Below, piece after piece: positions 43,572-53,039 of a stretch of 64,000 nucleotides of DNA. Position numbers and translations under genes: made by a program. How positions within the stretch are numbered: the first letter of the stretch is position 1; each line of letters begins with the position of its first letter. The notes beneath the pieces are model-generated. The model had not been told where the DNA came from. It made no database searches and saw only the letters and a list, made by a program, of their open reading frames with translations. Source of the DNA: CAVYXF01 sp963772335 (GTDB lineage Bacteria; Pseudomonadota; Alphaproteobacteria; Rhizobiales; Rhodomicrobiaceae); NCBI GenBank assembly GCA_963772335.1, contig CAVYXF010000001.1, positions 1,302,001-1,366,000 of the forward strand, written 5' to 3'.

Positions 43572-45098
43572 TCACTCGCTCGCATTGAGGATCATGTGCA
43601 GGATCTTTTCCTGAGAGGCTTCGCTGGCCGACAGCTCGCCGACGAACCGCCCCTCGGCCATCACCAGGATGCGGTCGCACATGCCGAGCAGCTCCGGCAT
43701 CTCCGAGGAGATGAACACGATGCCTTTCCCGCTCGAAGCCAGCTCATTGATGATGGTGTAGATCTCATATTTCGCGCCGACGTCGATGCCACGCGTCGGC
43801 TCATCGAGGATCAGCACCTCGGGGTCGGCGAACAGCCATTTCGACAGCACGACCTTCTGCTGGTTGCCGCCGGAGAGGTTGAGCGTCTTCTGCTCGACGT
43901 CCGTGCTCTTGATGCGCATGCGCTCGCGGTAGCGCGAGGCGACCTCGGTTTCGCGGTGGCGGTCGATCACCCCGTTATGCGCAACGCCTGGCAGGTTGGC
44001 GAGCGAGATGTTGCGGCGGATCGGATCGAGCAGAACGAGGCCATAGGTCTGGCGGTCCTCGGTGACGTAGCACAGGCCCGCATCGATAGCGCGCGCGACG
44101 GTCGAGACATCGGCGGGCTTGCCATCGATCAGCACCTCACCGGAGATGTGATCGCCGTAGGAGCGTCCGAAGAGGCTCATGGCCAGTTCCGTGCGCCCGG
44201 CGCCCATCAGTCCGGCAACACCGACCACCTCGCCCCGTCGCACCGAGAAGCTGACATTGTCAACGATCTTGCGATCTGCCTGAAGTGGGTGATAGGCGGT
44301 CCAGTCCTTCACCTCGAGAACGGTCGCGCCGATCGTCGCATTGCGTGTCGGAAAGCGGTCGCCTAATGGACGTCCGACCATGTCGCGAATGATGGCGGCC
44401 TCGTTGATCTGCGGGGCCTGGCGCTCAACCGTGCGTACGCTCGCACCGTCCCGTAGCACGGTGATCTTGTCGGCGACCTTGAACACCTCGTCGAGCTTAT
44501 GGGTGATCAAGATCGAGGAGATACCCTTGGCCTTGAACTCCAAAAGCAGGCCCAGCAGCGCCTCGCTGTCGTTCTCGGTGAGGCTGGAGGTTGGTTCATC
44601 GAGGATTAAGAGCTTAACGCGCTTCGAGAGCGCCTTGGCGATCTCGACGAGCTGCTGCTTGCCGGTGCCGAGCGTCCCGACCCGCGTGCGCGGGCTCTCC
44701 TTGAGACCCACGCGGGCCAACAGCTCCTCGGTGCGGGAGTAGGTCTCCGGCCAGTTGATGACGCCTCCCGAGGCGCATTCATTACCGAGGAAAATGTTCT
44801 CGGCGATCGAGAGGAGCGGCACCAGCGCCAGCTCCTGATGGATGATGATGATGCCCAGCTTCTCGCTGTCGCGAATGCCGCGGAAAGAGCGCTCCTCGCC
44901 CTCAAAGCCGATGGCGCCATCATAGGTGCCGTGCGGATAGACGCCGCTCAGCACCTTCATCAGGGTGGATTTGCCGGCGCCATTCTCGCCGACGATGGCG
45001 TGGATCTCACCGGGTTCGACGGAGATCGAGACGCCGTCGAGCGCTTTGACGCCCGGAAACGTCTTGGTGATTCCGCGCATTTCAAGAAGGGGTTGCAC
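43572..45098 (-). CDS. gguA: Multiple-sugar ABC transporter ATP-binding protein, double cassette
   Basis: 508 residues from GTG 45098, the usual family length. The first cassette has GENGAGKSTL, LGTGKQQLVEIAKALS and LLILDEPTSSL; the second has GLMGAGRTELA, LSGGNQQKVVLSKWL and VLILDEPTRGID. The match to GguA/MmsA is strong over the whole length. It powers sugar uptake with GguB and ChvE. It lies 65 bases after chvE, with a hairpin in between. Confidence 0.92.
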   Translation of the reverse strand: MQPLLEMRGITKTFPGVKALDGVSISVEPGEIHAIVGENGAGKSTLMKVLSGVYPHGTYDGAIGFEGEERSFRGIRDSEKLGIIIIHQELALVPLLSIAENIFLGNECASGGVINWPETYSRTEELLARVGLKESPRTRVGTLGTGKQQLVEIAKALSKRVKLLILDEPTSSLTENDSEALLGLLLEFKAKGISSILITHKLDEVFKVADKITVLRDGASVRTVERQAPQINEAAIIRDMVGRPLGDRFPTRNATIGATVLEVKDWTAYHPLQADRKIVDNVSFSVRRGEVVGVAGLMGAGRTELAMSLFGRSYGDHISGEVLIDGKPADVSTVARAIDAGLCYVTEDRQTYGLVLLDPIRRNISLANLPGVAHNGVIDRHRETEVASRYRERMRIKSTDVEQKTLNLSGGNQQKVVLSKWLFADPEVLILDEPTRGIDVGAKYEIYTIINELASSGKGIVFISSEMPELLGMCDRILVMAEGRFVGELSASEASQEKILHMILNASE

Positions 45099-45124
45099 GA
45101 CGTCGCCCGCTCTGCCTGGAGATG

Positions 45125-45148
45125 GCGGCCGGCGATTGTGCCGGCCGC
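45125..45148 (-). other. Intercistronic hairpin between chvE and gguA
   Basis: GCGGCCGGC - GATTGT - GCCGGCCGC, nine perfect pairs, just after the chvE stop. It is placed as in other sugar operons to stabilise the binding-protein message and reduce read-through. It parallels the hairpin at 13584-13618. Confidence 0.7.
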
Positions 45149-45163
45149 GCCTTCTCCAGCATC

Positions 45164-46225
45164 TTACTTGAACTGTTCCTTCTTGTAATAGCCGCTGCCG
45201 ATCAGGATCTGCTCCCAATTGGTCTTGTCGACCTCGACGGGCTTGAGCAGGTAGGACGGTACAACCTTGACGCCATTGTCATAGGTCTTGGTGTCGTTCA
45301 CCTCCGGCTCCTTGCCGGCGCTGAGCGCCTCGACCATCTTGACGGTCACCTTAGCGAGCTCGCGCGTATCCTTGAAGATCGTCGAGTACTGCTCATTGTT
45401 GATCATCGACTTGATCGACTGCACCTCGGCGTCCTGGCCAGTGACGATCGGCATCTTCAGATCGCCCGAGCCATAGCCAACGCCCTTTAGCGAGGACAGA
45501 ATGCCGATGGAGAGGCCGTCATAGGGCGCGAGCACGCCGTTCACCTTCTTGTCGGTGTAGAAGGCGGAGAGCAGGTTATCCATGCGCGCCTGGGCAACCG
45601 CGCCGTCCCAGCGCAGCGTGCCGACCTTGTCCATGCCCATCTGGCCGGACTGCACGACGATCTTCTTGCTATCGATCAGCGGCTGCAGCACCGACATCGC
45701 GCCGTTATAGAAGAAGAAGGAGTTGTTATCGTCGGGCGAGCCGCCGAACAGCTCGACATTCCAGGGCCCATCGCCGAAGCGCTCCTTGAGGCCCTTCACC
45801 AGCGACTGCGCCTGGAGCACGCCAACCTGGAAATTGTCGAAAGTCGCATAATAGTCGACATTCTTGGAGTCGCGGATCAGGCGGTCATAAGCGATGACCT
45901 TAGTGCCGGCGGCCGCGGCATTGGCGAGCGTCTGCGACAGGGTCGTGCCGTCGATGGCGGCAATCACCAGCACCTTATGGCCCTTGGTGACCATGTTCTC
46001 GATCTGAGCGAGTTGGTTGGGAATGTCGTCTTCGGCATATTGAAGGTCGGTGTCGTAGCCGGCCTCCTTGAAATACTTCACCATATTGTTGCCGTCGTCG
46101 ATCCAGCGCGCCGACGATTTGGTCGGCATGGCAATGCCGATCGTACCTTTGCCAGCAGCGTCAGCCGAGCTGACGCCAAGGGCAAACACCATGGCCAGGC
46201 CGGCCAGTGCTCCAATGAATCTCAC
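45164..46225 (-). CDS. chvE: Multiple-sugar-binding periplasmic protein ChvE
   Basis: 353 residues from GTG 46225, preceded by GGGAGGAATAG. A signal peptide (about 1-23, cut near SADA) precedes the Peripla_BP_4 fold. Typical ChvE stretches are IGIAMPTKSSARWIDDGNNM, ELFGGSPDDNNSFFFYNGAM and VTGQDAEVQSIKSMI. ChvE captures several monosaccharides; in Agrobacterium it also presents them to the VirA sensor. No virulence genes are seen here, so uptake is the likely role. Confidence 0.93.
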   Translation of the reverse strand: MRFIGALAGLAMVFALGVSSADAAGKGTIGIAMPTKSSARWIDDGNNMVKYFKEAGYDTDLQYAEDDIPNQLAQIENMVTKGHKVLVIAAIDGTTLSQTLANAAAAGTKVIAYDRLIRDSKNVDYYATFDNFQVGVLQAQSLVKGLKERFGDGPWNVELFGGSPDDNNSFFFYNGAMSVLQPLIDSKKIVVQSGQMGMDKVGTLRWDGAVAQARMDNLLSAFYTDKKVNGVLAPYDGLSIGILSSLKGVGYGSGDLKMPIVTGQDAEVQSIKSMINNEQYSTIFKDTRELAKVTVKMVEALSAGKEPEVNDTKTYDNGVKVVPSYLLKPVEVDKTNWEQILIGSGYYKKEQFK

Positions 46226-46376
46226 CTATTCCTCCCAAGGCGCGCGCCACCGCTCGCGCATACTTTCTTCAGCTAGTCCCAATCGCCGCGACATGCCGGC
46301 TTCCGGCATGGCGGCCTGTCCTGTCGGCGGATCGCCCCAGATTCCCGAAACCCCTCGCGCCTGTCAAATCGGAAAT

Positions 46377-46388
46377 CAAAAAATACTA
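46377..46388. promoter_or_regulatory. Element shared with the other sugar operon, upstream of chvE
   Basis: CAAAAAATACTA, identical to 12224-12235 before the LacI-regulated sugar operon. Here it is part of a near-palindrome CAAAAAATACTATTTTTG, about 155 bases before chvE. It could be an operator for the same or a related regulator. Between it and chvE lies an eight-pair hairpin CATGCCGG/CCGGCATG at 46292-46310. Confidence 0.35.
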
Positions 46389-46457
46389 TTTTTGCCCTGA
46401 AGAGCGCCGAAAGACCTGGGCTCCCGCTCGATGCGCATAAGATTGAGGCAGTTGCCG

Positions 46458-46830
46458 TTAAGCCAGGTTGGGCATTCCTTCCGATGGATTGCTCTGTCGA
46501 CCCGCTGTGAATTGTCCAAGCTCGATGACCCGGTCGGCGAGCTGCTCGCACACGCGCACATCATGAAAGATGCCCAGAATCGCCGTACCGGCATCGCGGC
46601 GCTCGGCGATCAGATCCACCACGCGGGCGCGGGTTTCGGCATCGAGCGAGGCGGTCGGCTCGTCGAGCAGCAGGATCGGATGGCCGGAGGCAAAGCTCCG
46701 CGCGATATTGAAGCGCTGCTGCTCGCCGCCCGAGAAGGTGGCCGGCGGCAGGCTCCAGAGGCGCTCTGGCAGGCCCAGGCGGGCGAGCAGGCTAGCTGCT
46801 TTCTCGCGGGCGGCAGCCGTCGTCGATTTC
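46458..46830 (-). pseudogene. phnL: C-terminal fragment of C-P lyase ABC protein PhnL
   Basis: About 120 codons matching the second half of PhnL: RLGLPERLW, the ABC signature FSGGEQQRFNIARSF, Walker B ILLLDEPTASLDA and the PhnL-typical GIFHDVRVCEQLADRVIEL, ending at a TAA at 46460. The N-terminal half with Walker A is missing. The break falls where the fragment meets the remains of a GNAT gene near 46830, so a deletion removed the intervening DNA, probably including phnK. Confidence 0.85.
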
Positions 46831-46908
46831 CGGTTGGGCGTAGAGGGTGAGAACGGCCGGCAGGTCGACTTCGAGCGCTTCGCGAATGTTCACCGCCAAC
46901 TCGGTCAC
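46792..46908 (-). pseudogene. N-terminal fragment of a GNAT acetyltransferase gene
   Basis: Starts with GTG overlapping the phnJ stop (GTGA) and reads IREALEVDLPAVLTLYAQPE, the usual opening of phn-linked N-acetyltransferases. It runs out of homology after about 31 residues, where the PhnL fragment begins in another frame, and stops at TAG. The acetyl-CoA site is lost. Confidence 0.7.
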
Positions 46909-47765
46909 AGAGCGATCTCCGCGCTGTGCCCGGCTTCGCGCCGTTTCTCGCAATAATCCGTATCCGAGCACACGAACAGCCGACCGCCGGCATCGTCCGT
47001 GACCACCTCGTCGAGATAGACGCCGGTTGCGCCGCACAGGCCGCAAGGGCGGTCGAAGCGCGTGCGCTCAAAGGGATGGTCCTCGAAATCGAGGCTGACG
47101 ACATGGGTCTGCGTCGGCGGGGCGTAGATCCGCTGCTCGCGCCCCGCGCCGAACAGCTGTAGCGCCGGCAATCATCCATCTTCGGGTTGTCGAATTTGGG
47201 GATCGGCGAGGGGTCCATCACATAGCGGCCTTCCACTTTCACCGGATAGGGATAGGTGGTGGCGATATGGCCGTGGCGGGCGATGTCCTCATAGAGCTTC
47301 ACATGCATAAGGCCGTAATCCTGAAGCACATGCATCTGCCGGGTCTCGCTCTCGCGCGGTTCCAGGAAGCGCAGCGGCTCGGGGATCGGCACCTGATAGA
47401 CGAGGATCTGCCCTTCCTGGAGGGAAGCTTCGGGGATGCGGTGGCGCGTCTGGATGATGGTCGCGGTGGCCGTCCGTCGTAGTGGCGATGCCGGCGGTCT
47501 TTTCGAAGAATTTGCGGATCGAGACGGCGTTGGTGGTGTCGTCCGCGCCCTGGTCGATCACCTTGAGCACATCGTCCGGCTCCAGCACCGATGCCGTCAC
47601 CTGCACCCCTCCCGTGCCCCAGCCATAGGGCATTGGCATCTCGCGGCTGGCAAACGGCACCTGATAGCCCGGTATGGCGATCGCCTTGAGGATGGCGCGC
47701 CGGATCATTCGCTTGGTCGGCTCGTCGAGATAGGCGAAATTGTAGACAGGCGCGGCGGCACTCAC
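46905..47765 (-). pseudogene. phnJ: Frameshifted C-P lyase catalytic subunit PhnJ
   Basis: All of PhnJ is present but in three frames. The start (ATG 47765, AYLDEPTKRMIRRAILKAIA) reads to IATTTDG; a shift near 47475 leads to TIIQTRHRIPEASLQEGQIL and VPIPEPLRFLEPRESETRQM; another near 47170 leads to LPALQLFGAGRE and the Cys region CGLCGATGVYLDEVV...CSDTDYC. The cluster cysteines are still encoded, but no intact protein can be made without recoding. PhnJ is the radical-SAM enzyme that breaks the C-P bond. Confidence 0.88.
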
Positions 47766-48367
47766 GGCAGGAGGCCTCGCTCTTTCAGCTCCCGCTCCAG
47801 CTGCTCGGGCGAGGTGAACTGGATGGCGTCGATGCCGACCGCCCGCGCGCCTTCGACATTATGCGCGACATCGTCAATGAACACGCAATCCTGCGGCCTA
47901 AGCTCGTTACGGTCGAGGCAAAGACGGAAAATCGCCGCTTCGGGCTTCAGAAGCTGCTCGTCGCCCGAGACCACTATGTCGCGGAACAGCGCAAAGAACG
48001 GAAACCGCGCCCGCGTCTCGGCGAATTTCTCCGACGAGAAGTTGGTGATGGCGTAGAGCGGCACGCCGGCCTCAGACAGGCGCTCCAGAATAGCAATCGT
48101 GCCAGCAAGCTCGCCGGGCATCATTTCATGCCAGCGATAATGGGCGGCCTCGATCAGATCCTTGTGGTGCGGATAGCGATCGACCAACTCGGCGATCGTC
48201 GGCTCCCAGCACCCGCCCGCGTCCAGCGCCAGATTCCAGGCATTAAAGCCGATCTCGGTCAGGAATGCGTCGATCGCGGTCTCATCTTCGAGCAGCTTGG
48301 AATAGAGATATTTCGGGTTCCAATCGACGAGCACCCCGCCGATGTCGAAGATCACGGCTTTCGTCAT
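47762..48367 (-). CDS. HAD-superfamily hydrolase, intact within the decayed phn locus
   Basis: 201 residues from ATG 48367, which overlaps the phnI stop (ATGA); its own stop overlaps the phnJ start. HAD motif I is IFDIGGVLVDW, motif II is YAITNFS, the Lys of motif III is in LLKPEAAIF, and motif IV is FIDDVAHNVEGA. The length and motifs are complete. Such genes in phn operons may act on phosphorylated sugar intermediates. It is the only gene of this operon that remains readable throughout. Confidence 0.85.
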   Translation of the reverse strand: MTKAVIFDIGGVLVDWNPKYLYSKLLEDETAIDAFLTEIGFNAWNLALDAGGCWEPTIAELVDRYPHHKDLIEAAHYRWHEMMPGELAGTIAILERLSEAGVPLYAITNFSSEKFAETRARFPFFALFRDIVVSGDEQLLKPEAAIFRLCLDRNELRPQDCVFIDDVAHNVEGARAVGIDAIQFTSPEQLERELKERGLLP

Positions 48368-49456
48368 TCCGCTGCCTCTTTCTGGATTGAACCGGCTGAC
48401 CGCTCCGCTTTCCACTCGGCGCGCAGCTGGCGCAGGAGCACAAGCTCGGCCTGGAAATCCACGTAATGCGGCAGATTCAGATGCTCGACAAGGCCTGTCG
48501 CCTGCACGTGTCGGCATGGCTGAGCACGAATTCGGCATCCTGGGCCGGTGCGCTGCGCTCCTCGCCCAACTCCTCGGCGCGCAGACCCCGGTCGACCAGC
48601 GCCATCGACATCGCCTTACGCTCGCTATGCCCGAAAACGAGCCCATAGCCGCGGGTGAATTGCGGCGGGGCATCGGCCGAGCCCTTGAACTGGTTCACCA
48701 TCTCGCACTCCGTCAGAGTGATGCTGCCGAGCGGCACCTCGAAGCCCAGCTCTTCAGGGATAAAGGAGACTTCAACCTCGCCCATCCGGATTTCGCCGGC
48801 GAAGGGGTGGGTGCGCCCATATCCGCGCTGCGTGGAGTAGCCAAGCGCCAAGAGGAAGCCTTCATCGCCTCAAGCAAGGGCTTGCAGCCGGAGGTCACGG
48901 CTGGCGGGAAATTCCAGGGCGCCGCGGGTGAGGTCGGCGACGACGGCGTCCGGCTCGCTCGGCGTATTGGGCTCGATCAGGCCTTCGGTGTTGAGCAGGC
49001 CCGTCACATGCGGAGCGTCGATGCCGTCGGCTTCGGCGCGGTCAGGCGCGGGCGGGCTGCCGGTTTCGGCGAGGCCAGGATCGATCAGCCGGTGGGTATA
49101 GTCGAAAGTCGGGCCAAGCACCTGCCCGCCGGGAAGTCCTGGAACGTGGCGGAGATGCGCCGGCGGATATGCATTGCTCCGGTGTCGGCAGGCTCGGCAT
49201 AGCCGAAGCGCGGCAGTGTCGTGCGATAGGCACGGGCGAGGAAAATCGCCTCGATCAGATCGCCGCGGGCCTGCTTGATGGCGAGCGCCGCAAGATCCGG
49301 ATCGTAGAGCGAGGCCTCGCACATCACCCGATTGACGGCCAGAGATAGCTGCTCGCGGATCTGCTCGGGGATCGCCGGATCCCCCCGCCGCTCAACGCCA
49401 AGCAGCTTGTGCGCCGCCTCGATTGCCGCCTCGCCACCTTTGACCGCCACGTACAT
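48364..49456 (-). pseudogene. phnI: Frameshifted C-P lyase subunit PhnI
   Basis: The start is clear (ATG 49456, YVAVKGGEAAIEAAHKLL) and so is the end (LNLPHYVDFQAELVLLRQLR). The frame is broken near 49130 (after FQDFPAG; it resumes as QVLGPTFDYTHRLID), near 48875 (to GYSTQRGYGRTHPFAGEIRM) and near 48510, where one base is missing in GACACGTGCAG so that ATGLVEHLNLPHYV is out of frame. PhnI is the nucleosidase-type core subunit of C-P lyase. It cannot be functional as read. Confidence 0.88.
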
Positions 49457-50025
49457 CAGCGCGTCTCCATGGTGCGCGTCGAGGGCGGCAGCGCGGCGAA
49501 CGCATCGGGCGCGACGAAGATCACATCCACCCCGAGCGGAAACTGGGCGTGATTGTTGCAAAGCTGCCGGCAAAGCCGTCCGGGAGCGGGCGGCGCTGAA
49601 GGCCGTCTCGCCCGCTATGCCCGCCCCTGTCAGCCGCCATCCTTCCGACAAGAGCTGCTCCACCTGGAAAATAACTGTCGCGATCGATCTGGATAATCCG
49701 GTTATCCCTGCGCAAGGGCCGACAGGGGTGGCGAGGCCAGAGGATCGGAGACCAGCGCGAAGCTTGCCTCCTCGGGCGCGGTGACGAGCCGCGCACCGGT
49801 ATGGAAGCGCAGGAATTCGCTCACACCCGCGGCACGGGCAAGCGCGCTGTCCAGCCAGACAGGCGTTTCGTAGTCGGCGTGAGCAGGATCGCCGACGCCG
49901 TGAGCGGCGCGGGCGCGGCAAAATTGGGCGCCAGCGGCTGAAGACGCACGGGGCGCGCCATCGGCTCCATCACCGCGCGGAACACGCCTTGCGCATCGCG
50001 CGGGGTCGCAAGAGAGAGGGCGCCT
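49456..50025 (-). pseudogene. phnH: Truncated and frameshifted C-P lyase subunit PhnH
   Basis: Recognisable parts in order: GVFRAVMEPMARPVRLQPLA, ADYETPVWLDSALARAAGV and LRFHTGARLVTAPEEASFAL, then EGWRLTGAGIAGE, then AQFPLGVDVIFVAPDAFAAL with a stop overlapping the phnI start. At least three frame changes occur (near 49885, 49720 and 49560). The N-terminus is cut near 50025, where homology switches to phnC on the other strand, and phnG, normally next, is absent. Confidence 0.85.
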
Positions 50026-50675
50026 CAGGGCATCGGCTGGAAAACTGCGCGCCCGCGTCGGCGTCATCTTCCAGCAGTTCAACCTCGTGCCGCGCCTTTC
50101 GGTACTGACCAATGTCTGCCTCGGGTGCCTTGGACAGATTCCGCGCTGGCGCGGTGCGCTCGGCGCCTTCAGCCGGCCGGAAAAGCAGCGCGCCATGCAG
50201 GCGCTTGCGCGGGTCGGGATCGCCGAGCAGGCGCTCAAGCGCGGCTCGGAGCTTTCCGGCGGCCAACAGCAGCGGGCAGCGATCGCGCGAACACTCGTCC
50301 AGGGCGCGGACATCCTGATCGCGGATGAGCCGATCGCCTCGCTCGATCCCTCGTCTGCCAGGCGCGTGATGGATACCATCGCAAACCCTTAACCGTCACG
50401 ACGGCATCACTGTGCTGGTCTCGCTACATCAGGTCGAATACGCCCTCGCCTATTGCCCGCGGACGATTGCCCTGCGCGCCGGCAAAGTCGTCTATGACGG
50501 CCCATCGAACGCGCTCACCGCTGCTTTCCTCAGCGAGCTTTATGGCGCGGAGAGCGAATCGCTGTTTCTGCCGGGTCTGGACGAGACCGAGTCCCCTGCC
50601 AAGCATGCCCCTGTTTCGGACGGCGGCGGTCACCGCCGCGGCGAGGACGCCCGGCGTTACATACCCACGCAATAA
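50020..50675 (+). pseudogene. phnC: Truncated phosphonate ABC transporter ATPase PhnC
   Basis: Begins in the middle of the protein (LRARVGVIFQQFNLVPRL), so Walker A and about 70-90 residues are missing. The signature ELSGGQQQRAAIARTLV and Walker B ILIADEPIASLDP are intact. A shift near 50390 separates the last part (GITVLVSLHQVEYALAYCPR, GAESESLFLPGLDE). It is the import ATPase of the PhnCDE phosphonate transporter. Confidence 0.85.
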
Positions 50676-50771
50676 GCCAGATAGCCCCGGCGCCATAGCG
50701 CCGGCACGAGCTCCCGGCAAAGGCCGGCGAGAAGAGAACAGAGCACGCAAGTCATTGAAGGAGCTTGTCTC

Positions 50772-51267
50772 ATGCTGCGTCAGATCGTGACAGGTGCGGT
50801 GATCGCCCTCGGGCTCGCCGCCGCGCCCGCTCAGGCCGCCGACGAAATCAATTTCCGTATCATCTCAACCGAAGCCTCTTCCAATCTGAAGACGATGTTC
50901 GAGCCCTGGCTGGCTGAGATGGCGAAGGCCACCGGCATGAAGGTCAACGGCTTCTACGCCTCCGACTATGCCGGTGTAATCGAGGCGATGCGCTTCGGTA
51001 AGGTCCAGGTCGCGTGGTTCGGCAACAAGTCGGCCATGGAAGCGGTCGACCGCGCCGATGGCGAGATCTTCGCCCAGACGATACCGGACAGCGGACTGGA
51101 TGGCTACTACTCCCACGTCATCGTCCATAAGGACAGCCCGTTCCAGAAGCTCGAGGACGTACTGAAGTGCGACAAGACCCTCGATTTCGGCATCGGCGAA
51201 GACCAAGATCAACGAGCTCAAGGCGAAGATCGCCGAGTTCGAAAAGCAGCTCGCGGCAAAGTCCTGA
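50772..51267 (+). pseudogene. phnD: Internally deleted phosphonate-binding protein PhnD
   Basis: The signal peptide (MLRQIVTGAVIALGLAAAPA) and the first ~140 residues (RIISTEASSNLKTMFEPWL, AWFGNKSAMEAVDRA) are normal up to CDKTLDFGIG. The sequence then jumps, in another frame, to the extreme C-terminus KINELKAKIAEFEKQLAAKS. About 400 bases of a ~900-base gene are missing. It was the periplasmic receptor of the PhnCDE system. Confidence 0.88.
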
Positions 51268-51426
51268 TCACCCGTTCGGGTGAGGTCACAGGCTGGAACT
51301 CAGCCTACACTGTCTCTGCGCCGCCCGGGACGAGGGGACGGACGCCGGGATTTCCAAGGACGTAGTTGTGCTTTACAGCTGGTGCTGATCGCAAGATCGG
51401 CACCAGTATTGCTATGAGGGCTGCCG

Positions 51427-52248
51427 ATGACCGCCCGCACAACACCGAGTTACCAATCCCTCGATGGCGAGGTTGAGATTCCGCGTTATCCGCTGCTGAT
51501 GCGGGCGCGCATGTCGCTGATCTGGCTCAGCATCTTCGCGATCCTCGCCTGGAGCTGGGCGCCGGTGGAGATGTATAAGGCCGTGGGCCTTATCACCGAC
51601 TGGCGCAATATGACCCAGTTCGCCTCTGGCTTCATGGAGCCGAACTTCTCGAATTGGCGGCAATATGTCAGTGAGATGATCGAGACCGTGCAGATCGCTT
51701 TCTGGGCAACGGCGCTGGCGGTGTTCTTCGCATTCCGTTTGCAATCCTGGGCTCCTCGAACATTTGTCCGCAATGGGTGGTGCAGCCGGTGCGCCGGCTC
51801 ATGGACGCCTTCCGGGCTATTCACGAAATGGTCTGGGCGCTGCTGTTCGTCGTGGCAGTGGGACTAGGGCCGTTGGCCGGCGTTCTCGCCCTGATGGTCC
51901 ACAATATCGGCATCGTGCCAAGCTGTTCTCAGAAGCGGCGGAGTCGATCGACCCCCGTCCCGTCGAGGGCATTCGCGCGACCAGTTCCAGCCAGCTCCAA
52001 GAGGTCGTGTTCTGCGTCGTGCCACAGGTCATGCCGCTGTGGAGCTCGCTCGCGCTTTATCGGCTCGATACCAATGTGCGCTCGGCAACCGTGCTCGGCA
52101 TTGTGGGGCGGGCGGCATCGGCCAGTCGCTTTACGAGAATATCCGCAGCTTTGTCTACGCCGACACCGCTGCCATTCTGGTCATTGTCATCATCACCATC
52201 GTGATCATGGACATGATCTCCTCGGCCCTGCGCAGGATGCTGGTCTGA
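51427..52248 (+). pseudogene. phnE: Frameshifted phosphonate ABC permease PhnE
   Basis: Starts intact (YPLLMRARMSLIWLSIFAIL) up to AFWATALAVFFA. It then continues through three more frames: RRLMDAFRAIHEMVWALLFV, EAAESIDPRPVEGIRATSSS with LALYRLDTNVRSATVLGIVG, and finally GIGQSLYENIRSFVYADTAA to the stop at 52248. Breaks lie near 51740, 51920 and 52110. The membrane permease cannot be made. Confidence 0.87.
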
Positions 52249-52261
52249 TCGAAGCGCAATG

Positions 52262-52833
52262 ATGAAACTTGGCCCGGAGGCGAGCATCCACCCTTCCTCC
52301 ACCGTGATTGGCAGCAACTCGGCTGCTACACCGAAGTGGGAGAGCGGAGCTGGCTCGAGGAGGTCGAGCTCGGCGACTACAGCTACATCGTCAACGACAG
52401 CGATGTAATCTACACACGCATCGGCAAGTTCTGCTCGATCGCCGCGCATGTGCGCATCAATCCCGGCGATCACTCGATGGGCCGGATCTCGCAGCATCAC
52501 TTCACCTACCGCGCTAGCGCCTACTTCGAGGGCGCCGATGATGACGCGGACTTCTTCGACTGGCGCCGCGCACGGCCGGTGGTCATCGGACACGACGTGT
52601 GGATCGGGCATGGCGCCATCGTGCTTGCCGGGCGCAGGGTCGGCAATGGTGCAGTGGTCGGGGCTGGATCGGTGGTGACGAAGGACGTGCCAGCCTACAC
52701 GATCGTCGCCGGCAATCCCGCGCGCCCGCTCCGGCACCGCTTCACCGAGGACATTGCCAGCCGGATTGAGGCGCTTGCCTGGTGGGATTGGATCATGAGC
52801 GCTTCGCGCCGCCCTCGCAGATTTTCGTAAATG
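52262..52833 (+). pseudogene. Frameshifted phosphonate-linked hexapeptide acetyltransferase
   Basis: The start (KLGPEASIHPSSTVIGS) and the body (SWLEEVELGDYSYIVNDSDV, ARPVVIGHDVWIGHGAIVLA, VAGNPARPLRHRF) lie in different frames, with a shift near 52315. A second shift near 52803 corrupts the end after ALAWWDW. The left-handed beta-helix acetyltransferase of this kind is commonly encoded with phnC/D/E or phnM. The long middle frame could still give a protein if a new start at 52336 were used. Confidence 0.78.
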
Positions 52834-53039
52834 CGATCCCATGCAGTTTCTACAGAAATACGCTGGATAAGCGAGTCATCGACTGCCTCGCAGACGTTAC
52901 TTAGGGCTAAATAAATTTTGATGCAAAGATTTAGCTAAAGATAATAGCTCGCGTTGGGGTATTCTCCAGAAATCTGCTCCAAGAAGCTTTCTTTACGAAA
53001 GCCGCACTATGCTTGGCCAAAATCAAAGCGGTCAATGCT

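Noticed and set aside
46458..52833. phn frameshifts as sequencing errors
   Set aside because: Considered seriously. The changes cluster only in phn genes and come with large deletions and truncations, while neighbouring long genes are clean; true decay is more likely, though reads should be checked.
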